Below are positions 9,372 through 21,805 of a stretch of 64,000 nucleotides of DNA, piece by piece. This DNA comes from Acetilactobacillus jinshanensis_A (lineage in GTDB: Bacteria > Bacillota > Bacilli > Lactobacillales > Lactobacillaceae), in assembly GCA_043289735.1 (NCBI GenBank), contig CP171343.1:248001-312000 (forward strand). Reading direction: 5' to 3'. The stretch's first letter is position 1; each line of letters opens with the position of its first letter. Position numbers and translations under genes: made by a program. The notes beneath the pieces were generated by a model. It searched no databases and was not told the DNA's origin. It saw only the letters and a program-made list of their open reading frames with translations.

Positions 9372-10341
9372 ATGTCGAAACGACACGTTTTATCATTTGC
9401 CGGGGTTATTTTATTAGGCTTTTTGATTTTCGCTTACTTTTTAAAAGACGTAAAAATCAGTGCCCTGATTAATGATTTTGATAATTTAAATTGGTGGTGG
9501 ATCGGGGTTGCTACGTTTTGCGTCCTATTATATTTAGGATTAGAAGGCGTGGTTACCAAGGTCTTGATGAACGATCAAAATCGCAGCTTTTCGTTTAAAG
9601 ATGCGATCAGGGTTCCGTTAGTTGAACAGCTCTTTAACGGGATCACCCCGTTTTCAACGGGTGGTCAGCCGGCCCAGTTATTGGTTATGCTGCAGACCGG
9701 TGTCGACGGTGGACGTGCCAGTTCGGCTCTCTTAATGAAGTTCGTGATTTATCAGGGAATGATCGTTATTAATTTTTTGATTAGTTTGATTATTGGCTTT
9801 AGTTATATCGCTCAAAAGATGAGTTACTTATCGTTATTCGTCATCTTCGGCTTTGTGATTCATCTCTTTGTGATTATTGCCTTATTAATGATTATGTATT
9901 GGCATTCGTTTACTAAAAAATTGATGACGACCGTGATTAAGCCGCTGAAATGGTTCTAAAATTGATACCTTTTATTCAGAGAGTATTCGAATGGCCCATC
10001 AAAAAAAACTAATTTTTAAATTAATTATTATTACTTTTTTTCAGCTGTTCTTTTACTATTTAATCCCGTATTTTATTATGCTAGGCTTAGGTTATTCTAA
10101 GATAAATATTGTGATGATCGTTAGTTTACATGTTTTAATTTTAATGATCATTTCATTATTTCCGATTCCAGGTGGTTCCGGTGGTGCGGAGTATAGTTTT
10201 GAAACCCTTTTTAAAAGCTATATCACCACTTCGGGTAAGTTATTATTAGCCATGGTGATTTGGCGGTTGTTAACTTATTATTTAGGGATGTTTTTGGGAG
10301 CGATCGCTTTGTTTATTAAGCCCAATAAAATTAAATCATAA
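9372..10341 (+). pseudogene. Flippase-like integral membrane protein (LPG synthase TM domain family), one frameshift
   Basis: Membrane protein of the UPF0104 / lysylphosphatidylglycerol-synthase transmembrane family, whose members are thought to move lipids across the bilayer. About eight hydrophobic segments are visible over the two frames. The signature GGQPAQLLVMLQTG lies near residue 97, and PIPGGSGGAEYSFE is in the second part. Frame 1 ends at 9959. The matching second frame starts at about 9955 (SKIDTFYSESIRMAH) and ends at 10341. One surplus T in the ggttc at 9952-9956 explains the shift. Together about 320 residues result, the normal size. Its position between the anchor glycosyltransferases and ltaS suggests a role in glycolipid or lipoteichoic acid handling; that is inference. 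Confidence 0.78.
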
Positions 10342-10367
10342 ATTCTTTTTGTGGAGGCATATCTAAA

Positions 10368-12422
10368 ATGTCGAATCAGCTTAAAAAGTGTAGGGATTTT
10401 CTAAACACTAAATTTGGCTTTTTTCTGTTAGTCATTTTAATGTTTTGGATTAAGACCTATTACGCTTACAGGACCTATTTTACGTTAGGTGCTAAGGGTG
10501 GTATTCAGCAGTTTCTGCTGTTGATTAATCCCATTCCAGCAGCATTGTTAATTTTTGGAATTGCGTTGTATTTTAACGGTAAGTTATCATATTGGCTAAT
10601 GATTATTATTGATTTACTGGAATCGACTTGGATTTTTGCTAATATCTTGTATTATCGTGAATTCTCTGATTTTCTTTCGGTCGGGATTATTAAAGGTTCC
10701 GGTGCCGCTGGAAATAATTTAAGTAAGAGCCTTTCCAGTATTATGCACCCATGGGACTTTCTGGTCTTTCTGGATGTTATTATTCTGGCTTTATTGATCC
10801 TTTTTAAAGTCGTTAAGATTGATCATCGTAAATTTAAAAAGCGGAATGCTTTTGCGGTGACGGTAATTTCATTAGTGTTGATGTTCGCTGAATTTGGGAT
10901 GTCAAATGCTAACCGTTCGGGATTATTGACCCGAACCTTTGATAATAATTATATCGTTAAGTATTTAGGCTTTAATGAATATGCAGCTTTTAATGCTTAT
11001 CAGACCCATAAAGAAAGTTCAACCCGAACTAGAGCTAAGCCGAAGGATATTAAAGGTGCTCTGAACTTCATTAAGAAGCACCGTGCTAAGCCGAATATTC
11101 AATATTATGGTAAAGCTAAGGGTAAGAACGTCTTTATCGTTCATCTAGAAAGTTTTCAGCAGTTCTTAATTAATTATCGGGTTCACGGTCGATTGGTTAC
11201 TCCTAATATCGATAAGTTTTATCATAATCAGCATACGATTGCTTTTGATAATTTCTATCATCAAGTTGCTCAGGGTAAGACTTCCGATGCTGAAATGATG
11301 CTAGAAAATTCATTATTTGGCTTACCACAAGGTTCTGCTATGGTTACTTATGGGACTCAGAATACTTACCAGGCTGCTCCGGCGATCTTAGATCAACATG
11401 GCTACACTACCGCCGCTCTGCATGGTGATGTACCTAGTTTCTGGAATCGTGATAATACTTATAAGTCTTGGGGCTATCAATACTTCTTTGATTCTAAGTA
11501 TTATAAAGAAAAGCCATCTTATAACGTTGGTTATGGTTTAAAGGATAAGATCTTCTTCAAAGATGCTTCTAAATATATTCAGCGGTTGCCGCAGCCGTTC
11601 TATGCTAAGTTGATTACTTTGACTAATCATTATCCATATCAGTTGGATAAGAAGAACACGAGTTTCCCTGCCACTAAGACGGGCGATAATACCGTTGATC
11701 CATATGTTCAAACCGCTCATTATTTAGATCAGGCTTTTGGTGAATTCTTACATTACTTGCATAAGACTGGCTTAGATAAGAATAGTGTCGTGGTTGCTTA
11801 TGGTGATCATTACGGAATTTCTAATAACCATCGGCCGGCGATTGCTCAATTACTGCATAAGAGTAACATCAATAGTTATGATTTAGCTCAGTTTCAGAAA
11901 GTTCCGTTTATGATTAATTACCGTGGCTTGCAGGGTAAAGTTGACCATACTTACGGTGGTGAAATTGATGTTTTGCCGACCTTACTTCATTTATTAGGCT
12001 TTAAAGATAATAATACGGTTCAGTTTGGAAATGATTTGTTGTCTAATCATCGTAATCAAATCGTTGCTTTTCGAAACGGTAATTTTGTTACTCCTAAATT
12101 TACCGTAATGGGCAGTGATGTTTACTTAACTAAGACGGGTAAGAAGATTAAGCCTAATGCTAAACAAAAGACGGAGATTAAAGCTGATCGTCATTTCGTT
12201 GATAAAGAATTGTCGTTATCTGATAAGGTTATTTATGGTGATTTGCTTCGTTTCTATCATCTAAAGGGCTTTGATAAAGTTAATAAGAAGGACTATAACT
12301 ATAAGCCTAGTTATGGCCTTGAAAAGCTTAAAGAAGCTAATCGCAAGAAGCATACTAGTGTAATTGATAAGAATCATGGTAAGGATATTCCTTATAATAC
12401 CGATGCTCCAGAGTTAAAGTAA
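10368..12422 (+). CDS. ltaS: Lipoteichoic acid synthase family membrane phosphoglycerol transferase
   Basis: Polymerises glycerol-phosphate from phosphatidylglycerol onto the glycolipid anchor on the outer membrane face. The 684-residue protein has five N-terminal hydrophobic segments (to about residue 180), a linker, and then a sulfatase-fold extracellular domain. The catalytic Thr lies in GKTSDAEMMLENS near residue 303. Metal and substrate residues are seen in SFWNRDNTYKSWGY and VVAYGDHYGISNNH. Length is normal to slightly long. The ribosome site is gtggagg. The frame is clean, and a strong terminator follows immediately, closing the lafA-lafB-flippase-ltaS unit. Some lactobacilli carry several LtaS paralogues, so the exact polymerase or primase role is not certain. 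Confidence 0.9.
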   Translation: MSNQLKKCRDFLNTKFGFFLLVILMFWIKTYYAYRTYFTLGAKGGIQQFLLLINPIPAALLIFGIALYFNGKLSYWLMIIIDLLESTWIFANILYYREFSDFLSVGIIKGSGAAGNNLSKSLSSIMHPWDFLVFLDVIILALLILFKVVKIDHRKFKKRNAFAVTVISLVLMFAEFGMSNANRSGLLTRTFDNNYIVKYLGFNEYAAFNAYQTHKESSTRTRAKPKDIKGALNFIKKHRAKPNIQYYGKAKGKNVFIVHLESFQQFLINYRVHGRLVTPNIDKFYHNQHTIAFDNFYHQVAQGKTSDAEMMLENSLFGLPQGSAMVTYGTQNTYQAAPAILDQHGYTTAALHGDVPSFWNRDNTYKSWGYQYFFDSKYYKEKPSYNVGYGLKDKIFFKDASKYIQRLPQPFYAKLITLTNHYPYQLDKKNTSFPATKTGDNTVDPYVQTAHYLDQAFGEFLHYLHKTGLDKNSVVVAYGDHYGISNNHRPAIAQLLHKSNINSYDLAQFQKVPFMINYRGLQGKVDHTYGGEIDVLPTLLHLLGFKDNNTVQFGNDLLSNHRNQIVAFRNGNFVTPKFTVMGSDVYLTKTGKKIKPNAKQKTEIKADRHFVDKELSLSDKVIYGDLLRFYHLKGFDKVNKKDYNYKPSYGLEKLKEANRKKHTSVIDKNHGKDIPYNTDAPELK

Positions 12423-12423
12423 T

Positions 12424-12456
12424 GATCAAAATCTAAATAGATTTTGATCTTTTTTT
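12424..12456 (+). terminator. Terminator after ltaS
   Basis: A perfect 11-bp stem (gatcaaaatct / agattttgatc) with an AAAT loop is followed by seven T. It begins one base after the ltaS stop and closes the envelope unit before the rRNA promoter. Confidence 0.92.
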
Positions 12457-12476
12457 ATTAATATTTAAAATGTTGC

Positions 12477-12505
12477 TTGACAGTAATTCACGCTAGTGAT
12501 ATATT
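12477..12505 (+). promoter_or_regulatory. rRNA operon promoter
   Basis: A consensus -35 TTGACA (12477-12482), a 17-base spacer and a -10 TATATT (12500-12505) form a strong housekeeping promoter about 205 bases before the 16S. Transcription should start near 12512, directly in front of a hairpin. Confidence 0.88.
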
Positions 12506-12512
12506 AATAATT

Positions 12513-12538
12513 GTCACGTGAGCGAGAGCTCATGTGAC
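12513..12538 (+). other. Hairpin with GAGA tetraloop at the rRNA transcript 5' end
   Basis: The sequence forms an 11-bp stem (gtcacgtgagc / gctcatgtgac, one G-T pair) closed by GAGA, a GNRA-type loop. It starts at or within a base or two of the predicted rRNA start site. No T run follows, so it is not a terminator. A role in transcript stability or antitermination is a guess. Confidence 0.7.
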
Positions 12539-12556
12539 TAGCAATCGTAGGTCTTT

Positions 12557-12574
12557 GAAAACTGAACAAGATTT
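12557..12574 (+). other. Left strand of the 16S processing stem
   Basis: GAAAACTGAACAAGATTT is complementary, with one mismatch or wobble, to positions 14327-14343 beyond the 16S 3' end. Such flanking stems are RNase III substrates in rRNA maturation. The rest of the 12539-12709 leader holds no gene. A TATAAT at 12636-12641 has no convincing -35. Confidence 0.65.
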
Positions 12575-12709
12575 TGACATCACAAGTGCAAGTGGTCTCG
12601 TAATTCTTTTACGAGATAACTAACTTTACGTGCGATATAATACATTCGTTCGTACAACTTAACTAGTAATTTAATCTTAAGAGCTTGCAATTAAGTTCTT
12701 ACGTTATTT

Positions 12710-14294
<1,585 letters not shown>

Positions 14295-14326
14295 TTACAT
14301 TTAATCGGAAACTTGTACTGATATCG

Positions 14327-14391
14327 AAATCTTGTTTAGTTTTGAGAGGCCTACGGTCTCTTACTTCGTTCTTTGAAAACTGGATAATATT
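14327..14391 (+). other. 16S-23S spacer with processing-stem strands, no tRNA
   Basis: The spacer 14288-14517 (230 bases) contains neither tRNA-Ile nor tRNA-Ala. Positions 14327-14343 pair with the 16S leader at 12557-12574. Positions 14375-14391 (gaaaactggataatatt) pair with 17467-17482 after the 23S. These are the two rRNA processing stems. The remaining spacer shows no gene. Confidence 0.7.
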
Positions 14392-14517
14392 GATATTTCC
14401 TATTGAAATTATTATTTATTTTAAATATTAATTTCAACCGAGAACACCGCGTTATTTTTGAATTCTTATATTATTCAGAATGACCAAATCCGTTGCCACG
14501 GAAGTGGCAAGCATCTA

Positions 14518-17441
<2,924 letters not shown>

Positions 17442-17511
17442 AACCAGGTATCCTCGGAAGAGTAAGAATATTATCCAGTTTTGAGAGAACGAAGTTCTCA
17501 AGAAAATATAG

Positions 17512-17628
17512 TGTGGTGGCGATAGCCGGAAGGATACACCTGTTCCCATGCCGAACACAGAAGTTAAGCTTCCGCGCGCCGAAAGTAGTTGAGGGATCGC
17601 CCTCTGCGAGGATAGGACGTTGCCACGC
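17512..17628 (+). rRNA. rrf: 5S ribosomal RNA
   Basis: A 117-base molecule with tgtggtggcgatagc at the 5' end, the conserved loop cccatgccgaacacagaag, and a 3' end gttgccacgc that pairs with the 5' end. It follows the 23S by 70 bases; that gap holds the right half of the 23S processing stem (17467-17482) and a small hairpin (gagaac-gaa-gttctc, about 17485-17499). Confidence 0.97.
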
Positions 17629-17634
17629 GATTAT

Positions 17635-17707
17635 TCCGGCATAGCTCAGTTGGCAGAGCGTCTGACTGTTAATCAGAGTGTCGGCGGTTCGAGCCCGCCT
17701 GCCGGAG
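17635..17707 (+). tRNA. tRNA-Asn (GTT)
   Basis: Acceptor strands tccggca / tgccgga pair perfectly, and the anticodon loop ctgttaa has GTT at 17668-17670. Discriminator is G. CCA is not encoded. It starts six bases after the 5S and opens a five-tRNA block cotranscribed with the rRNA. Confidence 0.97.
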
Positions 17708-17715
17708 TTATTTAT

Positions 17716-17805
17716 GGAGAGTTGGCCGAGTGGTTTATGACGCACCATTGGAAATGATGTAAACGGACAGTATCTGTTTCGAGGGTCCGAATCCCTCACT
17801 CTCCA
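17716..17805 (+). tRNA. tRNA-Ser (GGA)
   Basis: A class II tRNA with a long variable arm. Acceptor strands are ggagagt / actctcc, and the anticodon loop ttggaaa has GGA at 17750-17752. Two oddities: the anticodon stem cacca / tgatg contains a C-A mismatch where relatives have C-G, and the base after the acceptor is A rather than the G73 usual for tRNA-Ser. Either may be sequence error. CCA is not encoded. Confidence 0.93.
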
Positions 17806-17814
17806 TTAAGTCAT

Positions 17815-17887
17815 GACCCGTTAGTCAAGTGGTTTAAGACACTGCCCTTTCACGGCAGTAACATGGGTTCGAATCCCGTACGGGTCA
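17815..17887 (+). tRNA. tRNA-Glu (TTC)
   Basis: Acceptor strands gacccgt / acgggtc pair fully. The anticodon stem ctgcc / ggcag encloses ctttcac with TTC at 17849-17851. The T arm is gggttcgaatccc. CCA is not encoded. Confidence 0.97.
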
Positions 17888-17895
17888 TCAATTAT

Positions 17896-17969
<74 letters not shown>

Positions 17970-17993
17970 TTAATATATAAATTAATGATTTAT

Positions 17994-18068
17994 GGTTCGT
18001 TGGTCTACTTGGTTTAGGACGCTTGCCTGTCACGCAAGAGATCACCGGTTCGAGTCCGGTACGAACCG
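17994..18068 (+). tRNA. tRNA-Asp (GTC)
   Basis: Acceptor strands ggttcgt / acgaacc pair fully. The anticodon stem cttgc / gcaag encloses ctgtcac with GTC at 18029-18031. CCA is not encoded. It is the last gene of the rRNA-tRNA operon. Confidence 0.97.
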
Positions 18069-18087
18069 CTAAATAATTTATAAAAAG

Positions 18088-18117
18088 GATCACTTAGAAT
18101 TTTTAAGTGATCTTTTT
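18088..18117. terminator. Terminator of the rRNA-tRNA operon, probably bidirectional
   Basis: A 9-bp stem (gatcactta / taagtgatc) is followed by five T on the plus strand. It is preceded by five A, giving a T run on the minus strand too. It can therefore end both the tRNA operon and the minus-strand frame just to its right. Confidence 0.88.
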
Positions 18118-18120
18118 ATT

Positions 18121-18466
18121 TTATCTAATTTGAATAAGATTATTATGAAAACTATTATTATTGATCATAATTTTAGACGGATTCTCTAGAGCTTGCAGTT
18201 CAGATAAACTAAAAGCTTTTTTTGTTTTGCATTTAAAGTTAAAAAGACTAAGTTTATAAAAGGTCCAAATTTAATACTATTGAAAATCTTATCAAATTAT
18301 ATGTAATAGGCGATTTAAAAATTACTTTATTGGCAAACCAATCAACTAATTGATAATTATTTTCCGTAATTGATTTATATAAATATAAATGATGTTCTGG
18401 ATATTTATTTTTAATATTAGTTAAAATGGATTTGGATCCAGAAGTTATAGATATGATTTGAGACAT
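18121..18466 (-). pseudogene. Unrecognised minus-strand gene, frameshifted
   Basis: I do not recognise this protein. A first frame of 70 codons starts at 18466 (MSQIISITSGSKSI) and ends at 18254. A second frame carries on without a stop to a TAA at 18121-18123 and includes FSLSELQALENPSKIMI and ends FHNNLIQIR. The join, near 18240-18260, falls in an AT-rich stretch. Together they give about 112 residues with no clear transmembrane segment. Support for a real gene comes from the bidirectional terminator placed three bases beyond its stop. Against it, the start has no convincing ribosome site. It could be the 3' part of a decayed regulator or enzyme. Confidence 0.4.
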
Positions 18467-18534
18467 ATAATCATTCTTTTCAAAAATATTTTTACTATAA
18501 TTAATTTTAAGATTAGAAACTTGAGGTGTTAATT

Positions 18535-19281
18535 ATGAAGGTTCGTGTTATTGGCTACTACGGTGGCTATCCCACAAAAGGCGTTGGGACCAGCAGCTAC
18601 TTATTAACAGCTGGTAATTACCACTTATTAATCGATTGCGGTAGTGGTGATTTATTAAGTTTAGAAAAGTATTTTAATCCCCTTAAATTAAACGCCGTTA
18701 TTTTATCTCATTATCACTGGGATCATATTGCAGATGTAGGGGTCCTTCAATATTATTGGCAGTTGCATACTAAGGGTCGAGAAGAACCCATCTTGCCAAT
18801 TTATGGTAATAGTGAAGATCCTTTAAATTTAGGCAGCTTAACCTGGCCTAATTCTACCAAAGGGTATGGATATAATGGCAACAGTAAATTAAAGTTAGGG
18901 CCATTGACCATCACCTTTAAGCGAACTATTCATCCGGTTCCGGCATATGCAATGCGAATAGTAGATAATAACACCCATCAGGTTTTAGTGTATACCGCAG
19001 ACAGTAATTATTTTGAGGGTTTAGCTAAGTTTGCTCATAACGCTAATTTATTAATTACGGATACTAATTATTATGCTGATAAGAATCAAGTTGAGCCACG
19101 GTGGCATATGACGTCATCTGAATGTGGTAAGTTAGCTAAGCAGGCGAAGTGTGATAAATTATTGTTAAGTCATTTACCTCAATACGGTGATTTAAACCAA
19201 TTAGTCAATGAAGCTCGTCAAACGGCCGGTTCTCATCCAAAAATAGAATTAGCAAAGGTAGGTAAAGTCATTGATGTATAA
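18535..19281 (+). CDS. MBL-fold metallo-hydrolase (YhfI-like)
   Basis: A cytoplasmic metallo-beta-lactamase-fold hydrolase of unknown substrate, closest in sequence pattern to Bacillus YhfI. The 248-residue protein has the metal motif HYHWDHIADVG near residue 60, the second His in TIHPVPAYAMR, the Asp of TADSNYF and the third His in LLLSHLPQYGD. Start ATG 18535 is chosen because gaggtg (18523-18528) is six bases upstream; an in-frame GTG at 18526 overlaps the ribosome site. mecA follows 14 bases later. The family call is firm and the reaction is unknown. Confidence 0.88.
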   Translation: MKVRVIGYYGGYPTKGVGTSSYLLTAGNYHLLIDCGSGDLLSLEKYFNPLKLNAVILSHYHWDHIADVGVLQYYWQLHTKGREEPILPIYGNSEDPLNLGSLTWPNSTKGYGYNGNSKLKLGPLTITFKRTIHPVPAYAMRIVDNNTHQVLVYTADSNYFEGLAKFAHNANLLITDTNYYADKNQVEPRWHMTSSECGKLAKQAKCDKLLLSHLPQYGDLNQLVNEARQTAGSHPKIELAKVGKVIDV

Positions 19282-19295
19282 AAAGGTTAAATATT

Positions 19296-19716
19296 ATGAA
19301 AAAACGAATTATTGATAATCATACTATGAAAGTTTTTATTACTAAAGAGGATTTAAAACAAAACGGTATTACAGCATTAGATTTATTGGGTGACCATAAT
19401 CAAATTGAAGCATTCTTTTATAAAGTTTTAAATGAGGTTGACCCTCAGCATATATTTAGTAGCCATAAGCCTTTGACTTTTAGAGTTATTCCTAATGCTA
19501 TGGGCTTAGACATTATTATTAGTCGCCATGAAAACTTTTAAAGATTTTATTCAGGTAAGGTCATTATTACTTGAACTATCATTTAGTAACCGTTTAACCA
19601 AAGTCAGCAGGATATTGTTAAAAATAAATTATCCGTTGCTTACGAATATGGAGAAACGTGGTAAAGTTATTATGAAAAATAATGCTTTAGCTCAAGGTCG
19701 ATATTATTTTCATTAA
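19296..19716 (+). pseudogene. mecA: Adaptor protein MecA, decayed
   Basis: MecA delivers substrates, including competence regulators in relatives, to ClpC/ClpP. The N-terminal domain is intact for 81 residues (MKVFITKEDLKQNGITALDLLG ... FRVIPNAMGLDIIISRH) and stops at 19541. Scraps of the C-terminal domain follow in different frames: FKDFIQV right after the stop, NQSQQDIVKNKLSVAYEYGE at about 19605-19655, and the family ending RGKVIMKNNALAQGRYYF before the TAA at 19714-19716. Total space after the stop is only about 58 codons against about 110-140 expected, so bases are missing as well as frame being lost. This is more than one sequencing slip. Confidence 0.8.
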
Positions 19717-19742
19717 AATTTGCCCAGATTACGTAAATATTT

Positions 19743-20255
19743 TTGGGTGATTTAAAATATCAATGTCCGTTTTGCGGTAAGATACTAATTTATCATGGCT
19801 TAACGCATCAGCATCGGGCTTATTTTTCACATGTTTTATCAAAGGGCGCTTATTATAATCCTGGTGAAACCTCAGAACATTTATTGGGAAAACAACAATT
19901 AGCCAAATTCTTTAAATCTTCAGCTAATTCTGTAATTATAGAAAAATATTTAGCTAAAATTAATCAATGGCCCGACATTATGGTTAATAACAAAGTGATT
20001 GAATTTCAATGTAGCCCCATTAGTACTCATAAATTAATGGAGCGAATTGAAGGGTATTCAAAATTAAATTTAAAATCATGGTGGATTCTAGGTAGTCCTT
20101 ATCAAAAAAGATACTTACGATCAGCATATATTGCTAAATTCCTAAACTATGGTAGAAATTTAGGCTTTTTTCTTTTGTTTTGGAAAATTGATCAAAAATG
20201 TTTAGAGATCCATTATAATCAAAAACGAATGTTTCATGGTGATTTACAGGCATAA
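19743..20255 (+). pseudogene. coiA: Competence protein CoiA, truncated at both ends
   Basis: CoiA is a cytoplasmic competence protein needed for handling incoming DNA in relatives. The visible 170 residues begin inside the zinc-finger region (YQCPFCGKILI, then HRAYFSHV). They include the nuclease-like core with E-SEHLLGKQQLAKFF, DIMVNNKVIEFQCSPIS and WWILG. The first 20-25 residues of a normal CoiA are absent. The only possible start is a TTG right after an in-frame stop and within 30 bases of the mecA remnant. The C-terminal part is short too (relatives exceed 300 residues). Another frame stays open to 20451, but its coding value is doubtful because it contains the spxH terminator. Placement after mecA is the conserved order. 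Confidence 0.75.
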
Positions 20256-20370
20256 TAGTATTATGGGTTGCCCAATTATTTGTCATTTACCGCTATTTAA
20301 TTTTCCCATTTTCAATAAGGACTCGTTACTATGGCGGATAGTAATAATTTTATTAATGGATAATATTCAT

Positions 20371-20400
20371 AAAAAAATAACGAAACTTAAAAAGTTTCGT
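20371..20400 (-). terminator. Terminator of spxH
   Basis: On the minus strand a perfect 9-bp stem (acgaaactt / aagtttcgt, three-base loop) is followed, after one A-T step, by seven T (plus-strand A7 at 20371-20377). It lies about 50 bases beyond the spxH stop. Confidence 0.82.
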
Positions 20401-20447
20401 TGGTTTAATAATTATTATGATAAGCGCATTTATTTAAATTCTCATTA

Positions 20448-21050
20448 TTAGTTTATATGAATATGAGGAACGGGAATTCCGTGATTATCGTGAATGGATC
20501 TAGGATTAATTTGCTGTGGCTTTGATTCACAAACTTTTAAAAGATGGTTGTAATTAATGTTAGTAAATAGGATTCCGTAATTACATAAAGCCCAGTTAAA
20601 AATAACGGCTGAAGAAGGCTTAGTTATTTTCATTTCATGAACCAGTCGCTGATCGGATTTAAAAGACTTTTTAGCTAATTGTGATCGACGATCTTCTTTA
20701 AACATGTCTAAATCTAATTTAGAATTTTCAGCGGTCGCAAGTACTAGTCGATTATTATAATTAGCTTTATCATTTAAGAGTTCTTCCTGTAACATTATAA
20801 AGAAATTTTGTCCACGTTTTTTTCCTTGAAAAAGAGCTGCTTTATAGTCCATTACCATTTGATAATATAACTGATGCTGATTTTTAACAATTTGGGGTGC
20901 CTCAACATTGTTTAAAATCTTAATATTTAACATTGGTATAAATTGATATAAAAAATGGGTGTTAAGATTTTGGGCTAATCTCTTAATTATAATTTCAGAT
21001 CTAATGCATTTTTTACACAATGGATCAACAAATAAATATGCTTCCAGCAT
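20448..21050 (-). CDS. spxH: DsbA-family protein, Spx adaptor SpxH (YjbH)
   Basis: A thioredoxin-fold adaptor that, in Bacillus and staphylococci, hands the redox regulator Spx to ClpXP. The N-terminal part reads LEAYLFVDPLCKKCIRSE with a CKKC pair in the position of the DsbA CXXC. The rest is helical and weakly conserved. Start ATG 21050 is chosen over an upstream in-frame ATG (21074) because gggggaa sits 10-16 bases before it and the protein then starts like its relatives. The length of 200 residues is usual for lactobacilli and shorter than in Bacillus. It is convergent with coiA and divergent from relQ, the usual arrangement. Confidence 0.78.
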   Translation of the reverse strand: MLEAYLFVDPLCKKCIRSEIIIKRLAQNLNTHFLYQFIPMLNIKILNNVEAPQIVKNQHQLYYQMVMDYKAALFQGKKRGQNFFIMLQEELLNDKANYNNRLVLATAENSKLDLDMFKEDRRSQLAKKSFKSDQRLVHEMKITKPSSAVIFNWALCNYGILFTNINYNHLLKVCESKPQQINPRSIHDNHGIPVPHIHIN

Positions 21051-21227
21051 TATTTTATTTCCCCCGATTAACAACTATATATAACCGACGGTATATTAAT
21101 CTTCATTCATAGAGTAACAAATTTTTTTTTAGATCGAAATTGATTTGCTTGATATTAGAAGTTCTCCATTATTTTATAGATGTGGTAAACTAAATAAAGT
21201 ATTACAGTTGTAACTAGGAGCGATATA

Positions 21228-21791
21228 ATGGTTCGTAATTGGAAAAAATATTTGTTGCCTTATCGTCAAGCCGTTAATGAACTAATGGTTAAACTTAACA
21301 GTATGAAGCAGCAATTTGCCGTTCTAAATCGACATAACCCCATTCATTCCATTACGGGCCGGGTTAAAACTGTTCCCAGTATTAAAGAAAAAATGCGTCG
21401 TCGATATATTTCACCTGATCGTCTTTCACAGGATATGGAAGATATTGCCGGATTGCGAATTATTTGTCCTTTAATTGATGATGTATATTATATGGTTCGT
21501 TTGCTTAGTGAACGAACTGACATGAGAGTAGTTGAAGAACGTGATTATATAAGGCACCAAAAGGCCAGTGGATATCGTTCCTATCATATGGTTTTTAAAT
21601 ATACGGTTCAAACTATTCATGGAGCCCAAACATTATTGGTTGAAATTCAATTGCGAACCATGGCAATGGATTTTTGGTCAACATTAGATCACGCTTTGCA
21701 TTATAAACATGAAAATAATTTTCCTAATGAATTGGAAAAACAGCTGCAGGATACCGCTAAGGTGTCGTTTGGAATTGAGCATAAAAAGTAA
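21228..21791 (+). CDS. relQ: Small alarmone synthetase RelQ, C-terminus shortened
   Basis: A single-domain (p)ppGpp synthetase (YjbM/RelQ type) that makes alarmone without hydrolase activity. The 187-residue protein has the RelA/SpoT synthetase motifs: SIKEKMRRR, DIAGLRIICP, GYRSYHMVFKY and the EIQLRTMAMDFWSTLDHALHYK block. Family members are about 210-220 residues. Here the last helix breaks off at AKVSFGIEHKK, directly in front of the nadK ribosome site, so roughly 20-30 residues are missing. The synthetase core is whole and may be active, but the C-terminal helix helps tetramer formation in relatives. Start ATG has ctaggag. Confidence 0.88.
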   Translation: MVRNWKKYLLPYRQAVNELMVKLNSMKQQFAVLNRHNPIHSITGRVKTVPSIKEKMRRRYISPDRLSQDMEDIAGLRIICPLIDDVYYMVRLLSERTDMRVVEERDYIRHQKASGYRSYHMVFKYTVQTIHGAQTLLVEIQLRTMAMDFWSTLDHALHYKHENNFPNELEKQLQDTAKVSFGIEHKK

Positions 21792-21805
21792 AAGGAGGAC
21801 CGTTT

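Noticed and set aside
12513..12538. Terminator in front of the rRNA genes
   Set aside because: The stem is strong but no T run follows and it lies directly at the transcript start.
12574..12641. Second rRNA promoter using TTGACA at 12574 and TATAAT at 12636
   Set aside because: The two hexamers are 56 bases apart and no other -35 is properly spaced before that TATAAT.
20236..20451. 71-codon plus-strand frame after coiA as a gene or as the coiA C-terminus
   Set aside because: It contains the perfect hairpin and T run that terminate spxH on the other strand, has no ribosome site and overlaps the spxH end.
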